A DNA stretch of 6,539 bases from Methanothrix sp. (GCA_023229165.1 JALNZQ010000153.1:1-6539); one strand, 5' to 3'. Shown: positions 1 to 5,096, numbered from the stretch's first letter. Notes: generated by a model not told the origin, from the sequence alone. Made by a program: numbers and translations.

Positions 1-404
1 TCGAAGGTTGCGATCTTCAAAATCTCGTTGCATAAGCAGGTTGAAGCTATTAGCGCGTCATATGGCAAAAGCCTGTATTTTAGCATGGTCTCACGCCAAT
101 GGTTCATATCATCATTGACTGGCACGAGGGAAATGCGTCTTGCATCGATGAAGCTGAATACTGCGTCGATATCTTTTTCAAATGGCCCATAGCCGTTATC
201 AACGATGAACCTCTTGAATGATGTATGGTTTTTCGTTCCATAACGCTCTTCGCACAGATCCCGAACCGATACAAGGATCAGCTCATTTATGACTGTAGAT
301 GATGTGACAAGTTTGTGATTCTGATCAATAAATCTCCTGGCAGAGTTAGAAAATCTTGTGTCAAAAAATGCGTTGTAAAATACATTAGTATCAATAAATA
401 TCAC
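1..404 (-). CDS. PIN-domain ribonuclease toxin (VapC-like), 3' end cut by window edge
   Basis: This is probably the toxin of a type II toxin-antitoxin pair; PIN toxins are Mg-dependent RNases held inactive by their antitoxin. Translation from the GTG at 404 gives 134 complete codons with no stop. It begins IFIDTNVF, carrying the first PIN acidic residue (Asp5). Glu41 follows in VINELIL and Asp116 in LPYDALIAST. The window ends at IATF plus a partial codon beginning GA, about where the fourth acidic residue of the family sits, so all visible catalytic positions are intact and only the C-terminus is missing. The GTG overlaps the antitoxin stop codon (GTGA, 4 nt), and no Shine-Dalgarno site is needed if translation is coupled. 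The target RNA cannot be inferred. The PIN assignment is strong; the toxin role rests on the family and the paired upstream gene. Confidence 0.88.
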   Translation of the reverse strand, partial: MIFIDTNVFYNAFFDTRFSNSARRFIDQNHKLVTSSTVINELILVSVRDLCEERYGTKNHTSFKRFIVDNGYGPFEKDIDAVFSFIDARRISLVPVNDDMNHWRETMLKYRLLPYDALIASTCLCNEILKIATF

Positions 405-592
405 AAGTAGACCTCACCCTCAAGCTCTTCGAGCCTCTCTGCCGAAGCTTTGCCAAACATGCCGTAGTATTTCGAAAGATCTACCTTTTCAATCTTGATC
501 ATTAGCTTGGTGCCTTCCTCTAGCTTTACATTTTCCATCGGTTTGAAGACGCCGTCTTCGTATACACATTCAATAGTCTCACTGGCACTCAT
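401..592 (-). CDS. DUF104 / AF2212-like antitoxin
   Basis: This small (63 aa) acidic protein matches the DUF104/AF2212 family pattern, with an N-terminal beta segment CVYEDGVFKPMENVKLEEGTK followed by a short KIEKVD strand. Family members are usually encoded directly upstream of PIN toxins and act as their antitoxins, and that is the arrangement here: the stop overlaps the toxin start by 4 nt. I chose the ATG at 592 because AAGGAG lies about 8 nt upstream. The in-frame TTG at 598 would sit only 2 nt from that site. The C-terminal half (YYGMFGKASAERLEELEGEVYL, split here as YYGMFGKAS and AERLEELEGEVYL) looks like the helical tail that wraps the toxin, which is inference. A TATA-like box lies about 33 bp upstream, so the pair probably forms its own operon, possibly autoregulated. 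Confidence 0.82.
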   Translation of the reverse strand: MSASETIECVYEDGVFKPMENVKLEEGTKLMIKIEKVDLSKYYGMFGKASAERLEELEGEVYL

Positions 593-620
593 GCTCAAGT
601 CTCCTTCTTCGTGTAGAATC

Positions 621-630
621 TATATATTTC
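621..630 (-). promoter_or_regulatory. TATA-type archaeal promoter of the DUF104/PIN operon
   Basis: Read on the minus strand, AAATATATAG is a good archaeal TATA box preceded by purine-rich GTTGAA, which could serve as BRE. It lies about 33 bp upstream of the antitoxin ATG. Transcription would start near 600, leaving a very short leader that may or may not include all of the AAGGAG site. Prediction from sequence only. Confidence 0.5.
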
Positions 631-671
631 AACTTCTTGCTATTCAATCTTCTCCCCTGGACACAGTTACT

Positions 672-703
672 CCTGCATGGCCCTAAAAAGATCTTCATGC
701 AGG
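672..703. repeat. 8-bp perfect inverted repeat (hairpin)
   Basis: CCTGCATG at 672-679 and CATGCAGG at 696-703 are exact reverse complements separated by 16 nt. On the minus strand the loop contains TTTTT. The repeat lies between the divergent-side promoter of the DUF104/PIN pair and the end of the aroA relic, about 39-70 nt past the relic's stop codon. It could be a decayed terminator, a protein-binding site or an end of a lost element; nothing in the sequence decides between these. Confidence 0.5.
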
Positions 704-741
704 TGGGCTCTTGATCGAGGGCAACGATCTCAGTACGATCC

Positions 742-951
742 TTAATGTGCTCCTCTCGCCCCCAGCCCCGCCATCTGCTCGAAGAATCTCGGATAGCTCA
801 CATACATCGCCACCATCCTATCGATCTTCGTCCTCCCCGCCACCAATCCTGCCACCGCCCGCACCATGACAATTCCGGCGCTCTTCGCCATGCCCGCATG
901 CCCCGTGCAGCTTTCCGCTCGCGCTCGCCCGCATCCGTCCAGCCGCTCCCG
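742..951 (-). pseudogene. aroA: Decayed copy of the 3' end of aroA (EPSP synthase)
   Basis: The minus strand encodes VSYPRFFEQMAGLGA, nearly the same as VSYPGFFEQMAGLGA at the end of the intact AroA. Bases 761-874 align without gaps to 3779-3892; by my hand count about 94 of 114 match, and 761-801 has one mismatch in 41. RERLDG at 934-951 matches RERPDG of AroA at exactly the same offset (3018 bp), so the relic covers roughly AroA residues 351-420. Between these blocks, compensating indels have destroyed the conserved HDHR (residues 373-376 of AroA), which here reads AKSAG. No N-terminal two thirds of aroA is present. The relic's stop codon falls within one codon of the expected position. A minus-strand reading frame stays open to 1077, but beyond 951 it has no convincing similarity. 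It is a non-functional fragment. Confidence 0.88.
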
Positions 952-1034
952 GCCCCGGCCATGCGGGCCCAGGCTGCACGATCGTGCCACGACCTTTGAC
1001 AAGGTGGAAAGGCAGCCCTGCAAATGCATGTAAA

Positions 1035-1042
1035 AGTTTATT
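1035..1042 (+). promoter_or_regulatory. Candidate TATA box for the cupin gene
   Basis: AGTTTATT, preceded by GTAAA, is the only AT-rich box close to the cupin gene. Its centre is about 31 bp upstream of the ATG at 1069, which would place the transcription start at or just before the start codon. That would make the mRNA leaderless or nearly so, consistent with the lack of a Shine-Dalgarno site. The stretch 952-1034 upstream is GC-rich and shows nothing else I can name. Confidence 0.4.
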
Positions 1043-1068
1043 GCCGAAGATCTTCCTCTCGTACTACT

Positions 1069-1575
1069 ATGAAACAAAATGCATTAGTATTGATCCTGGC
1101 GCTATGCTTCGTCATTTCGCCAGCTCTCGGGCAGCAAGAAGCAGGCGAACCGCTTGCAGCCAGTAATGCCGCTGCAAATGGCTCTGAACTTGTGAATTCG
1201 AGCATCCCCTCCGGCGAGCAATTTAGCATTGTGAACATCTTCCAAGTAGCAGAGGAAAATCCCATCGATCCCAAACTCGGTTATCTGAGAAAAGAAGTCC
1301 TTCTCGGAAAGAACGCCAGCGTCAACATGACTGTGTATATGCCGGGCATCTCTTCCGGAGCGCATTACCACAGTGCCACGGATGAGATCGATTATGTAGT
1401 CATGGGCCAGGCGAATTTGACTATGAACGGCGAGGATTATCCTGTCAAAGCCGGGGATTTGATCTATATTCCACCGTTCAATGTGCATGATTATCGGGCT
1501 GCGGAAAATGATACCTTCCAGATCATGGTTTTCTTTATGCCTCCATTAGCCGGGAACGATAGAGTCTACGTTTGA
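1069..1575 (+). CDS. Secreted single-domain cupin protein
   Basis: The 168-aa product starts with a signal peptide: Lys2, a hydrophobic stretch ALVLILALCFVIS, then PALG followed by QQ as a likely cleavage site. I therefore prefer the ATG at 1069 over the upstream in-frame ATG at 1024, which would put 15 polar residues ahead of the signal. A linker of about 40 residues is followed by one cupin beta-barrel. Motif 1 has His99, His101, Glu106 and Gly113 (HYHSATDE), and motif 2 has Gly129, Pro135 and His140 (GDLIYIPPFNVH), so the usual 3-His/1-Glu metal site is complete. Six N-X-S/T sequons fit an exported, N-glycosylated archaeal protein. Cupins range from enzymes to sugar or metal binders, and the substrate cannot be told here. 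The gene stands alone between the aroA relic and hicBA. Confidence 0.88.
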   Translation: MKQNALVLILALCFVISPALGQQEAGEPLAASNAAANGSELVNSSIPSGEQFSIVNIFQVAEENPIDPKLGYLRKEVLLGKNASVNMTVYMPGISSGAHYHSATDEIDYVVMGQANLTMNGEDYPVKAGDLIYIPPFNVHDYRAAENDTFQIMVFFMPPLAGNDRVYV

Positions 1576-1583
1576 AGCCAAAA

Positions 1584-1613
1584 GACAGACTGTCCTGATA
1601 AAACCATTTTTTT
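1584..1613 (+). terminator. Likely terminator after the cupin gene
   Basis: A weak stem (GACA-GAC-TGTC, 1584-1594) is followed by a run of seven T at 1607-1613, beginning 32 nt after the cupin stop codon. Archaeal termination is driven mainly by T-rich tracts, so the T run is the better part of the evidence. Confidence 0.45.
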
Positions 1614-1658
1614 GAACACCGAAAGGCTTCTTTGAACAGGCAACTGCCTGGCCGCAAG

Positions 1659-1666
1659 TTATATTT
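1659..1666 (+). promoter_or_regulatory. TATA box of the hicBA operon
   Basis: TTATATTT lies about 29 bp upstream of the hicB ATG at 1691, which predicts transcription starting close to the start codon (leaderless). A small hairpin, CAGGC-AACT-GCCTG at 1637-1650, sits just upstream of the box and could be an operator or part of the preceding terminator region. HicB proteins often repress their own promoter, but this one appears to lack a separate DNA-binding domain. Confidence 0.5.
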
Positions 1667-1690
1667 CATGATCAGTAGTTTTTGCTTACT

Positions 1691-1924
1691 ATGAGGACTC
1701 TTGGTTATCGAATCACTCTTAGAAAAGAACCCGAAGGAGGTTATACCGTGCAGGTCCCGGCCCTTCCCGGATGCGTGACTTGCGGAAAGACGATGGAAGA
1801 AGCCATCGAGATGTCCAGGGATGCAATCACGGGTTATGTGGAGAGCCTCATTGAAGATGGCGAGCCCGTCCCTGTAGAGGACGAACTCATCGAGTGCAGA
1901 GTGACTGTGGAGGTTCATGCCTAG
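1691..1924 (+). CDS. hicB: HicB-family antitoxin
   Basis: The 77-aa protein shows the HicB fold signature: YRITLRKEPEGGYTVQVPALPG, given here as YRITLRKEPEGG and YTVQVPALPGC, then GKTMEEAIEMSRDAI and a YVESLIEDGEPVP segment ending in a strand. HicB neutralises the HicA mRNA interferase. This is the short form, without an evident C-terminal ribbon-helix-helix or helix-turn-helix domain. The ATG at 1691 is preferred to the in-frame TTG at 1682 because it lines up with the TATA box and the local start context TTACTATGA. It overlaps hicA by 8 nt, in the hicB-first order found in many archaeal and cyanobacterial modules. The antitoxin itself looks intact, although its toxin does not. Confidence 0.88.
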   Translation: MRTLGYRITLRKEPEGGYTVQVPALPGCVTCGKTMEEAIEMSRDAITGYVESLIEDGEPVPVEDELIECRVTVEVHA

Positions 1925-2105
1925 GCTGCCTCCTCTCTCTCCTCAAAAAGTAATAGCCATACTGGAAAAGATGGGCTTCGTACTGAAAAAAGTTACAGGT
2001 AGCCATTGCATCTTCGCGAAAGCTGAGACTAAAAGACGTGTCACCGTTCCTTTGGCCAGATATCAAATCCGAGATTCGCCATCTCGAAATGGTGATCTCC
2101 TGTAA
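1917..2105 (+). CDS. hicA: HicA-family mRNA interferase toxin, C-terminus replaced/truncated
   Basis: The N-terminal part is a clear HicA (dsRBD-like) toxin: MPRLPPLSPQKVIAILEKMG, then FVLKKVTGSHCIF with the expected catalytic-type His30, and the strand RVTVPL. Family members normally continue with a short loop and a final helix resembling GTLRSILRQAGI, to about 70-80 residues. Here everything after VPL (from about 2055) reads ARYQIRDSPSRNGDLL, which has no HicA features and is simply the antisense of the vapC 3' end. At 62 aa it lacks the last helix, so it is probably inactive or unstable. Translation would be coupled to hicB: the ATG overlaps the hicB end by 8 nt, and GGAGG at 1909-1913 sits very close upstream. 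It may be better read as a 3'-truncated pseudogene. Confidence 0.72.
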   Translation: MPRLPPLSPQKVIAILEKMGFVLKKVTGSHCIFAKAETKRRVTVPLARYQIRDSPSRNGDLL

Positions 2106-2493
2106 ATGCTCTTGATATGTTCAATTCCTTCATCAGCACAAAAGAGGTCAGGTCGGTAAAGGACATATCCGCCTTATCCCGATAGACATTGCGAAGCATC
2201 CATGCGTAATTGAATCTTTCCTCGTCAATCCGTTCCAGACATATTTGATCTGCCTTTGCATCAGATATCAGAGCTTCAATAAACTTTAGCGCTCCATCAA
2301 AGTTCACCCTTTTAAACAACGAGGTAATTACTTCATCCAGGACATAATCCGACGTTACCAATAACCAACCGTCTGCTTCTATCTGTTCGTATCCTTTAGC
2401 CGCGGCCTGATGCCAGCTATCTCTTCTATTCGCCAGCGCAAGCCAGGCCCAGCTATCCACAAATATCGATCGGTTAATAGGCATAGCTGTCAT
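2041..2493 (-). CDS. vapC: PIN-domain toxin VapC
   Basis: This 150-aa PIN protein has all four acidic positions: Asp13 in IFVDSWAWLAL, Glu54 in LDEVITSLF, Asp114 in DMSFTDLTSFVLM and Asp133 in AFTGDHHFEMANLGF. The hydrophobic pattern is unbroken, so it should fold and be catalytically competent. VapC toxins are RNases that often cleave tRNA or rRNA, but the target here is unknown. The start overlaps the vapB end: ATG at 2493 overlaps by 20 nt and the next in-frame ATG at 2484 by 11 nt, and neither has a clear ribosome site. The protein ends PKER a few residues past the last strand; those final codons and the stop fall on the antisense of the hicA VTVPL codons, so its terminus probably comes from a recombination joint. 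It converges on and overlaps hicA by 65 bp. Confidence 0.88.
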   Translation of the reverse strand: MTAMPINRSIFVDSWAWLALANRRDSWHQAAAKGYEQIEADGWLLVTSDYVLDEVITSLFKRVNFDGALKFIEALISDAKADQICLERIDEERFNYAWMLRNVYRDKADMSFTDLTSFVLMKELNISRAFTGDHHFEMANLGFDIWPKER

Positions 2494-2671
2494 GCTTCTC
2501 TGCTAGATCCTGCGGACCTTCACAAATGCCTATTACGCTGGAGAGAGCATCTGCTTTGTGCTTCCTAGTATCTGGCCTCTCTTCCAGGGAACTCAAGAAC
2601 TCAGAGATTTTCTTGAGATCTGCATCAGGGAGCGATTCAATCTTTCTCATTATCGCTTCTTTATCAATCAT
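2474..2671 (-). CDS. vapB: VapB-type antitoxin
   Basis: The 65-aa protein has an amphipathic N-terminal half (DKEAIMRKIESLPDADLKKI, then SEFLSSLEER), a charged hinge (RKHKADAL) and a C-terminal tail ICEGPQDLAEKHDSYAY. Tails of the form G-DLA-HD-Y recur in small partners of archaeal PIN toxins and are thought to insert into the toxin active site. Its gene directly precedes and overlaps vapC, supporting an antitoxin role. I do not recognise a standard AbrB or ribbon-helix-helix DNA-binding domain, so autoregulation is uncertain. The ATG at 2671 follows AAAAGAGAATCCCT, a poor Shine-Dalgarno match. It probably starts a two-gene operon with vapC. Confidence 0.8.
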   Translation of the reverse strand: MIDKEAIMRKIESLPDADLKKISEFLSSLEERPDTRKHKADALSSVIGICEGPQDLAEKHDSYAY

Positions 2672-2711
2672 AGGGATTCTCTTTTCAGAGTCAGAAGCTT
2701 TCTATTTCCTG

Positions 2712-2719
2712 CAATAAAG
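2712..2719 (-). promoter_or_regulatory. Candidate TATA box of vapBC
   Basis: CTTTATTG on the minus strand, about 45 bp upstream of vapB, predicts a leader of roughly 20 nt. A second AT-rich stretch, GAAATAGAAA (2700-2709), is nearer the start and could serve instead. Both are weak matches. Confidence 0.3.
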
Positions 2720-2795
2720 ACTTGTCGTGTTGGCCATTCCTCAATTTGTGAGCGGAGCTTGAGCAGACCACTGAAACGAATCTGCCCAAGGCCTT

Positions 2796-2821
2796 AAAAT
2801 CCCCAGGCGTGTCCTCCTGGG
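2796..2821 (-). terminator. Hairpin terminator after the methyltransferase gene
   Basis: On the minus strand CCCAGG-(8 nt)-CCTGGG forms a 6-bp GC-rich stem beginning 5 nt past the methyltransferase stop codon, followed by GATTTTAAG. The short T run and the position suggest a terminator separating this gene from vapBC, which is read in the same direction. Confidence 0.5.
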
Positions 2822-2825
2822 AGCT

Positions 2826-3632
2826 TCATCCCTTTCTTCCCGTCGCTTTGAAAAATGTGTAACAGAATACGCCATCCTCTTCCGTCGTCCTGTAGAGGTC
2901 CCTCACCCCAGCCTCAAAATCCCCCAGCTTGATGATCCCCGACTTCACAGCCTGCTCACGAACGCCCTCAATCATTGCAGTGAACGTCCTCCTGGTGAAG
3001 CCCTCCACAAGCTCCGGCTTGCTGGAATCGACATAAACCATGCGAGGAGAGACAGAGACCTCAGAGAATCCCGCCTGGCAGAGCAACGGATAAAGTGCTC
3101 TCCCAATCATGGCATTGCCCCCTGCTCTTTTCTGCAGTTCGACCTGGCATGAAATTGCTTTGTGGGCCGCAGCGCTATCTGGATAAAAGTAGGCGGAACC
3201 ATGGTCCCCCTCGATTGCTGTGATCGTGCCGCCGGGCTTGATAAAATCCTTGAGGATGCGCAGCGCCTCTACCGGGCGAGAGAGATGTTCAAGAACAAAA
3301 CAGAGGAAAAGATGGTCGAAAGAGCCCGGCTGGAAAGGCAGATTGAAAATATCGCCTTGCAGAACCCGTACATTGGTCAGGCCAGCCGCAGCCACTTTCC
3401 TGCGGGCCTCGCCGGCAGAGTTTTCCGATATATCTACAGCAGTGACCATTGCCTGCGGACTATTCCGGGCGAGAGGGACGGTCTGTGCTCCCACGCCGCA
3501 GCCGGCTTCAAGAATGCGACATCCCGGCGGATACTGGGTATCAGAGTGCAACAGCTCTTCTAAAGTGGAGGCCTGGTCCTGCAAGCGCGTGTTTTCTCTC
3601 GGATGGTAGCCATGAACATACGCATTAACCAT
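2826..3632 (-). CDS. Class I SAM-dependent methyltransferase (Methyltransf_11/25 type)
   Basis: The 268-aa protein has a Rossmann methyltransferase core: motif I ILEAGCGVGAQT (residues 40-51) binding SAM, VTAVDIS with Asp67 at the end of strand 2, GDIFNLPF (93-100), FLCFVLEHL (109-117) and IKPGGTITAIEG (131-142). The roughly 125 residues after the core, including AYFYPDSAAAHKAI and QKRAGGNAMIG, form a helical substrate cap whose specificity I cannot identify. UbiE-like quinone methylases share the core, but the tail does not point to a quinone, arsenite or tRNA substrate. The start ATG at 3632 has a weak AGGG upstream and a TATA-like box at -24, so it may be transcribed alone, although it lies 124 bp downstream of aroA on the same strand. 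No catalytic residue of the core seems missing. Confidence 0.88.
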   Translation of the reverse strand: MVNAYVHGYHPRENTRLQDQASTLEELLHSDTQYPPGCRILEAGCGVGAQTVPLARNSPQAMVTAVDISENSAGEARRKVAAAGLTNVRVLQGDIFNLPFQPGSFDHLFLCFVLEHLSRPVEALRILKDFIKPGGTITAIEGDHGSAYFYPDSAAAHKAISCQVELQKRAGGNAMIGRALYPLLCQAGFSEVSVSPRMVYVDSSKPELVEGFTRRTFTAMIEGVREQAVKSGIIKLGDFEAGVRDLYRTTEEDGVFCYTFFKATGRKG

Positions 3633-3650
3633 GACGGCCCTTTCGCTACT

Positions 3651-3658
3651 GGTTTATT
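3651..3658 (-). promoter_or_regulatory. Candidate TATA box of the methyltransferase gene
   Basis: AATAAACC on the minus strand (within GAAATAAACC) is centred about 23 bp upstream of the ATG at 3632, giving a leaderless or near-leaderless transcript. This suggests the gene can be expressed independently of aroA. The rest of 3633-3756 shows only a compact GCCCC-A-GGGGC palindrome at 3728-3738, with no T tract behind it. Confidence 0.35.
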
Positions 3659-3756
3659 TCAGCTTTTCCGCTCAAGATTTTCAGGCGATCATCCATCCGC
3701 GTTTCTTTTTGCTGGCTGCATGGTGTTGCCCCAGGGGCGCTCAATACTGAGATCTC

Positions 3757-5019
3757 TCACCCCACCCGCACCTTTGCTCCCAGCCCCGCCATCTGCTCGA
3801 AGAATCCCGGATAGCTCACGTCCACCGCTTCAGCCGTATCGATCTTTGTCCCTCCGGCCACAAATCCCGCCACCGTCAGGGCCATGACAATTCTGTGGTC
3901 GTGCCAGCCGTGCACATTAGCTGGCCGGAGCCTGCCGCCCGTAATCTCCAAACCGTCCGGCCTCTCCCGGATGTCTGCGCCCATTTTCGAGAGTTCCAGG
4001 GCCATGGCGTGCAGCCGGTCCGTCTCCTTGTGGCGCACGTGCTCCGCGTTGAAAACGGTCGTCTTGCCGCTTGCTACTGCGCCCAGGACGGCGATGGTAG
4101 GCACGAGGTCTGGCGTGCGGCTGGCGTCCACCTCCACGCCCTGCAAGTCGCCGCCCTTGATGTGAAGGTCTCCTTTCTCCTTGTCCCAGGAGACCTTGGC
4201 GCCCATGCGGCTCAGAATGTCGATGATTGCCGAGTCGCCCTGCCGTGATGGCAGGACGCCCTTGACGGTGACCTCGCTTCCTGTGACCGCAGCCGCAGCC
4301 AGCGGGTAGGAGGCTGAGGAGAAGTCTCCGGGAATGGTGTAGCTCTTCAGGCCAAAGCTCTGCCCGCCCGGCACAAAGAACTCCTGCCGCTGTGCCTGCA
4401 CCCGCACGCCCGCGTCTGCCAGCATGTCCAGGGTTATCTCGGCGTAGGGGCGGCTCTTCAACTCGCCCTCGATTACTATCTTCGTATCCGCCTGCGCCAG
4501 CGGCGCAGCGATGAGCAGCGCAGAGAGGAACTGGGAGCTGACGCCACCGTTCAGATGAGCCGTTCCGCCCCGCATCTTTCCCTTAATCACCAGTGGGGCC
4601 TTGCCGTTATTGCGGATGGAGAAAGCATCGGCGCCAAGCTCTGAGAGCGTGCTCAGAAGAGGCCCGTTGGGCCGGGTGCGAATGGAGGCATCGCCCGTGA
4701 GCACCGCCCCGTCGGTCAGGGCCGCCACAGCCGAACAGAAGCGCAGTGTGGTGCCCGAATTTAGAACGTTGATGACATCCTCCGGAGTCCGGGGCCGGTC
4801 GGAGACACCCGTGATGCTTACTTCGTCGTTAAGTGAGATCTCAGCTCCAAAAGCCTCGCTGGCGGAAACTGTCGCTCGCGTGTCTGCGGAGAGAAGAGGC
4901 CGCTTTACGGTTCCGCCAGGCCCCAGGGAAGTTATAAGAATAGCACGGTGGGTGTAGCTCTTGGAAGGTGGGGCATAGACCTCGCCAAAGAGAGAAGAGC
5001 GCTCGACTGACGCAATCAT
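3757..5019 (-). CDS. aroA: 3-phosphoshikimate 1-carboxyvinyltransferase (EPSP synthase)
   Basis: This cytoplasmic enzyme condenses shikimate-3-phosphate with phosphoenolpyruvate to EPSP, the sixth step to chorismate. At 420 aa it has normal family length and keeps the expected motifs in order: PPSKS with Lys20 and Arg25, LNSGTTLRF (86-94), TRPNGP (115-120), VSSQF (160-164), GDFSSASYPLAAA (231-243), RTPDLVP with the catalytic-type Asp304, HKETDR (330-335) and HDHR (373-376). The sequence resembles Methanosarcina AroA as I remember it. I start at the ATG at 5019 (MIASVERSS), since the in-frame TTG at 5040 adds seven unusual residues and the TATA region lies about 25-35 bp ahead of this ATG. A decayed duplicate of its last 70 codons lies at 742-951. 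No other shikimate gene is visible. Confidence 0.97.
   Translation of the reverse strand: MIASVERSSLFGEVYAPPSKSYTHRAILITSLGPGGTVKRPLLSADTRATVSASEAFGAEISLNDEVSITGVSDRPRTPEDVINVLNSGTTLRFCSAVAALTDGAVLTGDASIRTRPNGPLLSTLSELGADAFSIRNNGKAPLVIKGKMRGGTAHLNGGVSSQFLSALLIAAPLAQADTKIVIEGELKSRPYAEITLDMLADAGVRVQAQRQEFFVPGGQSFGLKSYTIPGDFSSASYPLAAAAVTGSEVTVKGVLPSRQGDSAIIDILSRMGAKVSWDKEKGDLHIKGGDLQGVEVDASRTPDLVPTIAVLGAVASGKTTVFNAEHVRHKETDRLHAMALELSKMGADIRERPDGLEITGGRLRPANVHGWHDHRIVMALTVAGFVAGGTKIDTAEAVDVSYPGFFEQMAGLGAKVRVG
3779..3892 (-). repeat. aroA end of a 114-bp direct repeat (partner at 761-874)
   Basis: This stretch of aroA, coding for about residues 376-413, is repeated in the same orientation at 761-874 without gaps and with about 82% identity by hand count. 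The first 41 bp as written on the plus strand differ at one position. The two copies enclose the cupin, hicBA, vapBC and methyltransferase genes. Confidence 0.85.
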
Positions 5020-5041
5020 GATCGGGGAATGGTAGCGCAAG

Positions 5042-5055
5042 TATAAGAAATATGT
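5042..5055 (-). promoter_or_regulatory. TATA region of aroA
   Basis: The minus strand reads ACATATTTCTTATA, with two overlapping TATA-like boxes (CATATTT and CTTATA) about 24-35 bp upstream of the aroA ATG at 5019. Either predicts a start of transcription at or just before the ATG. No Shine-Dalgarno site precedes the gene. Confidence 0.5.
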
Positions 5056-5057
5056 GC

Positions 5058-5076
5058 TATGTCATGTCTTGACATA
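5058..5076. promoter_or_regulatory. Palindrome upstream of aroA, candidate operator
   Basis: TATGTCA (5058-5064) and TGACATA (5070-5076) are exact reverse complements around a 5-nt centre. The site abuts the upstream edge of the aroA TATA region, where a regulator could affect TBP/TFB binding at aroA. Symmetry and spacing suit a dimeric winged-helix or ribbon-helix-helix regulator; which one is unknown. Confidence 0.5.
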
Positions 5077-5096
5077 AGCAATTGACGGAAAAATGA

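Noticed and set aside
1024..1068. Extended cupin start at the ATG at 1024
   Set aside because: It would bury the signal peptide behind 15 polar residues and begin upstream of the likely TATA box.
742..1077. A 111-codon minus-strand reading frame as an intact gene
   Set aside because: Its C-terminal part is a decayed aroA end and the rest has no protein-like pattern; the frame stays open mainly because the DNA is GC-rich.
745..1166. Plus-strand reading frames across the relic and cupin start
   Set aside because: Arg/Pro/His-rich products of the opposite strand or wrong frame of the aroA relic and the cupin gene.
3162..3609. Two plus-strand reading frames over 129 codons
   Set aside because: They lie wholly antisense to the methyltransferase gene, whose motifs are clear.
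3728..3738. GCCCC-A-GGGGC palindrome as an aroA terminator
   Set aside because: The one-base centre cannot form a normal hairpin loop and no T tract follows on the minus strand.
3603..4957. Several plus-strand frames opposite aroA
   Set aside because: Antisense shadows of a highly conserved, intact aroA.
5020..5040. Extended aroA start at TTG 5040
   Set aside because: It adds seven residues not expected for AroA and would begin almost inside the promoter; the ATG at 5019 fits better.
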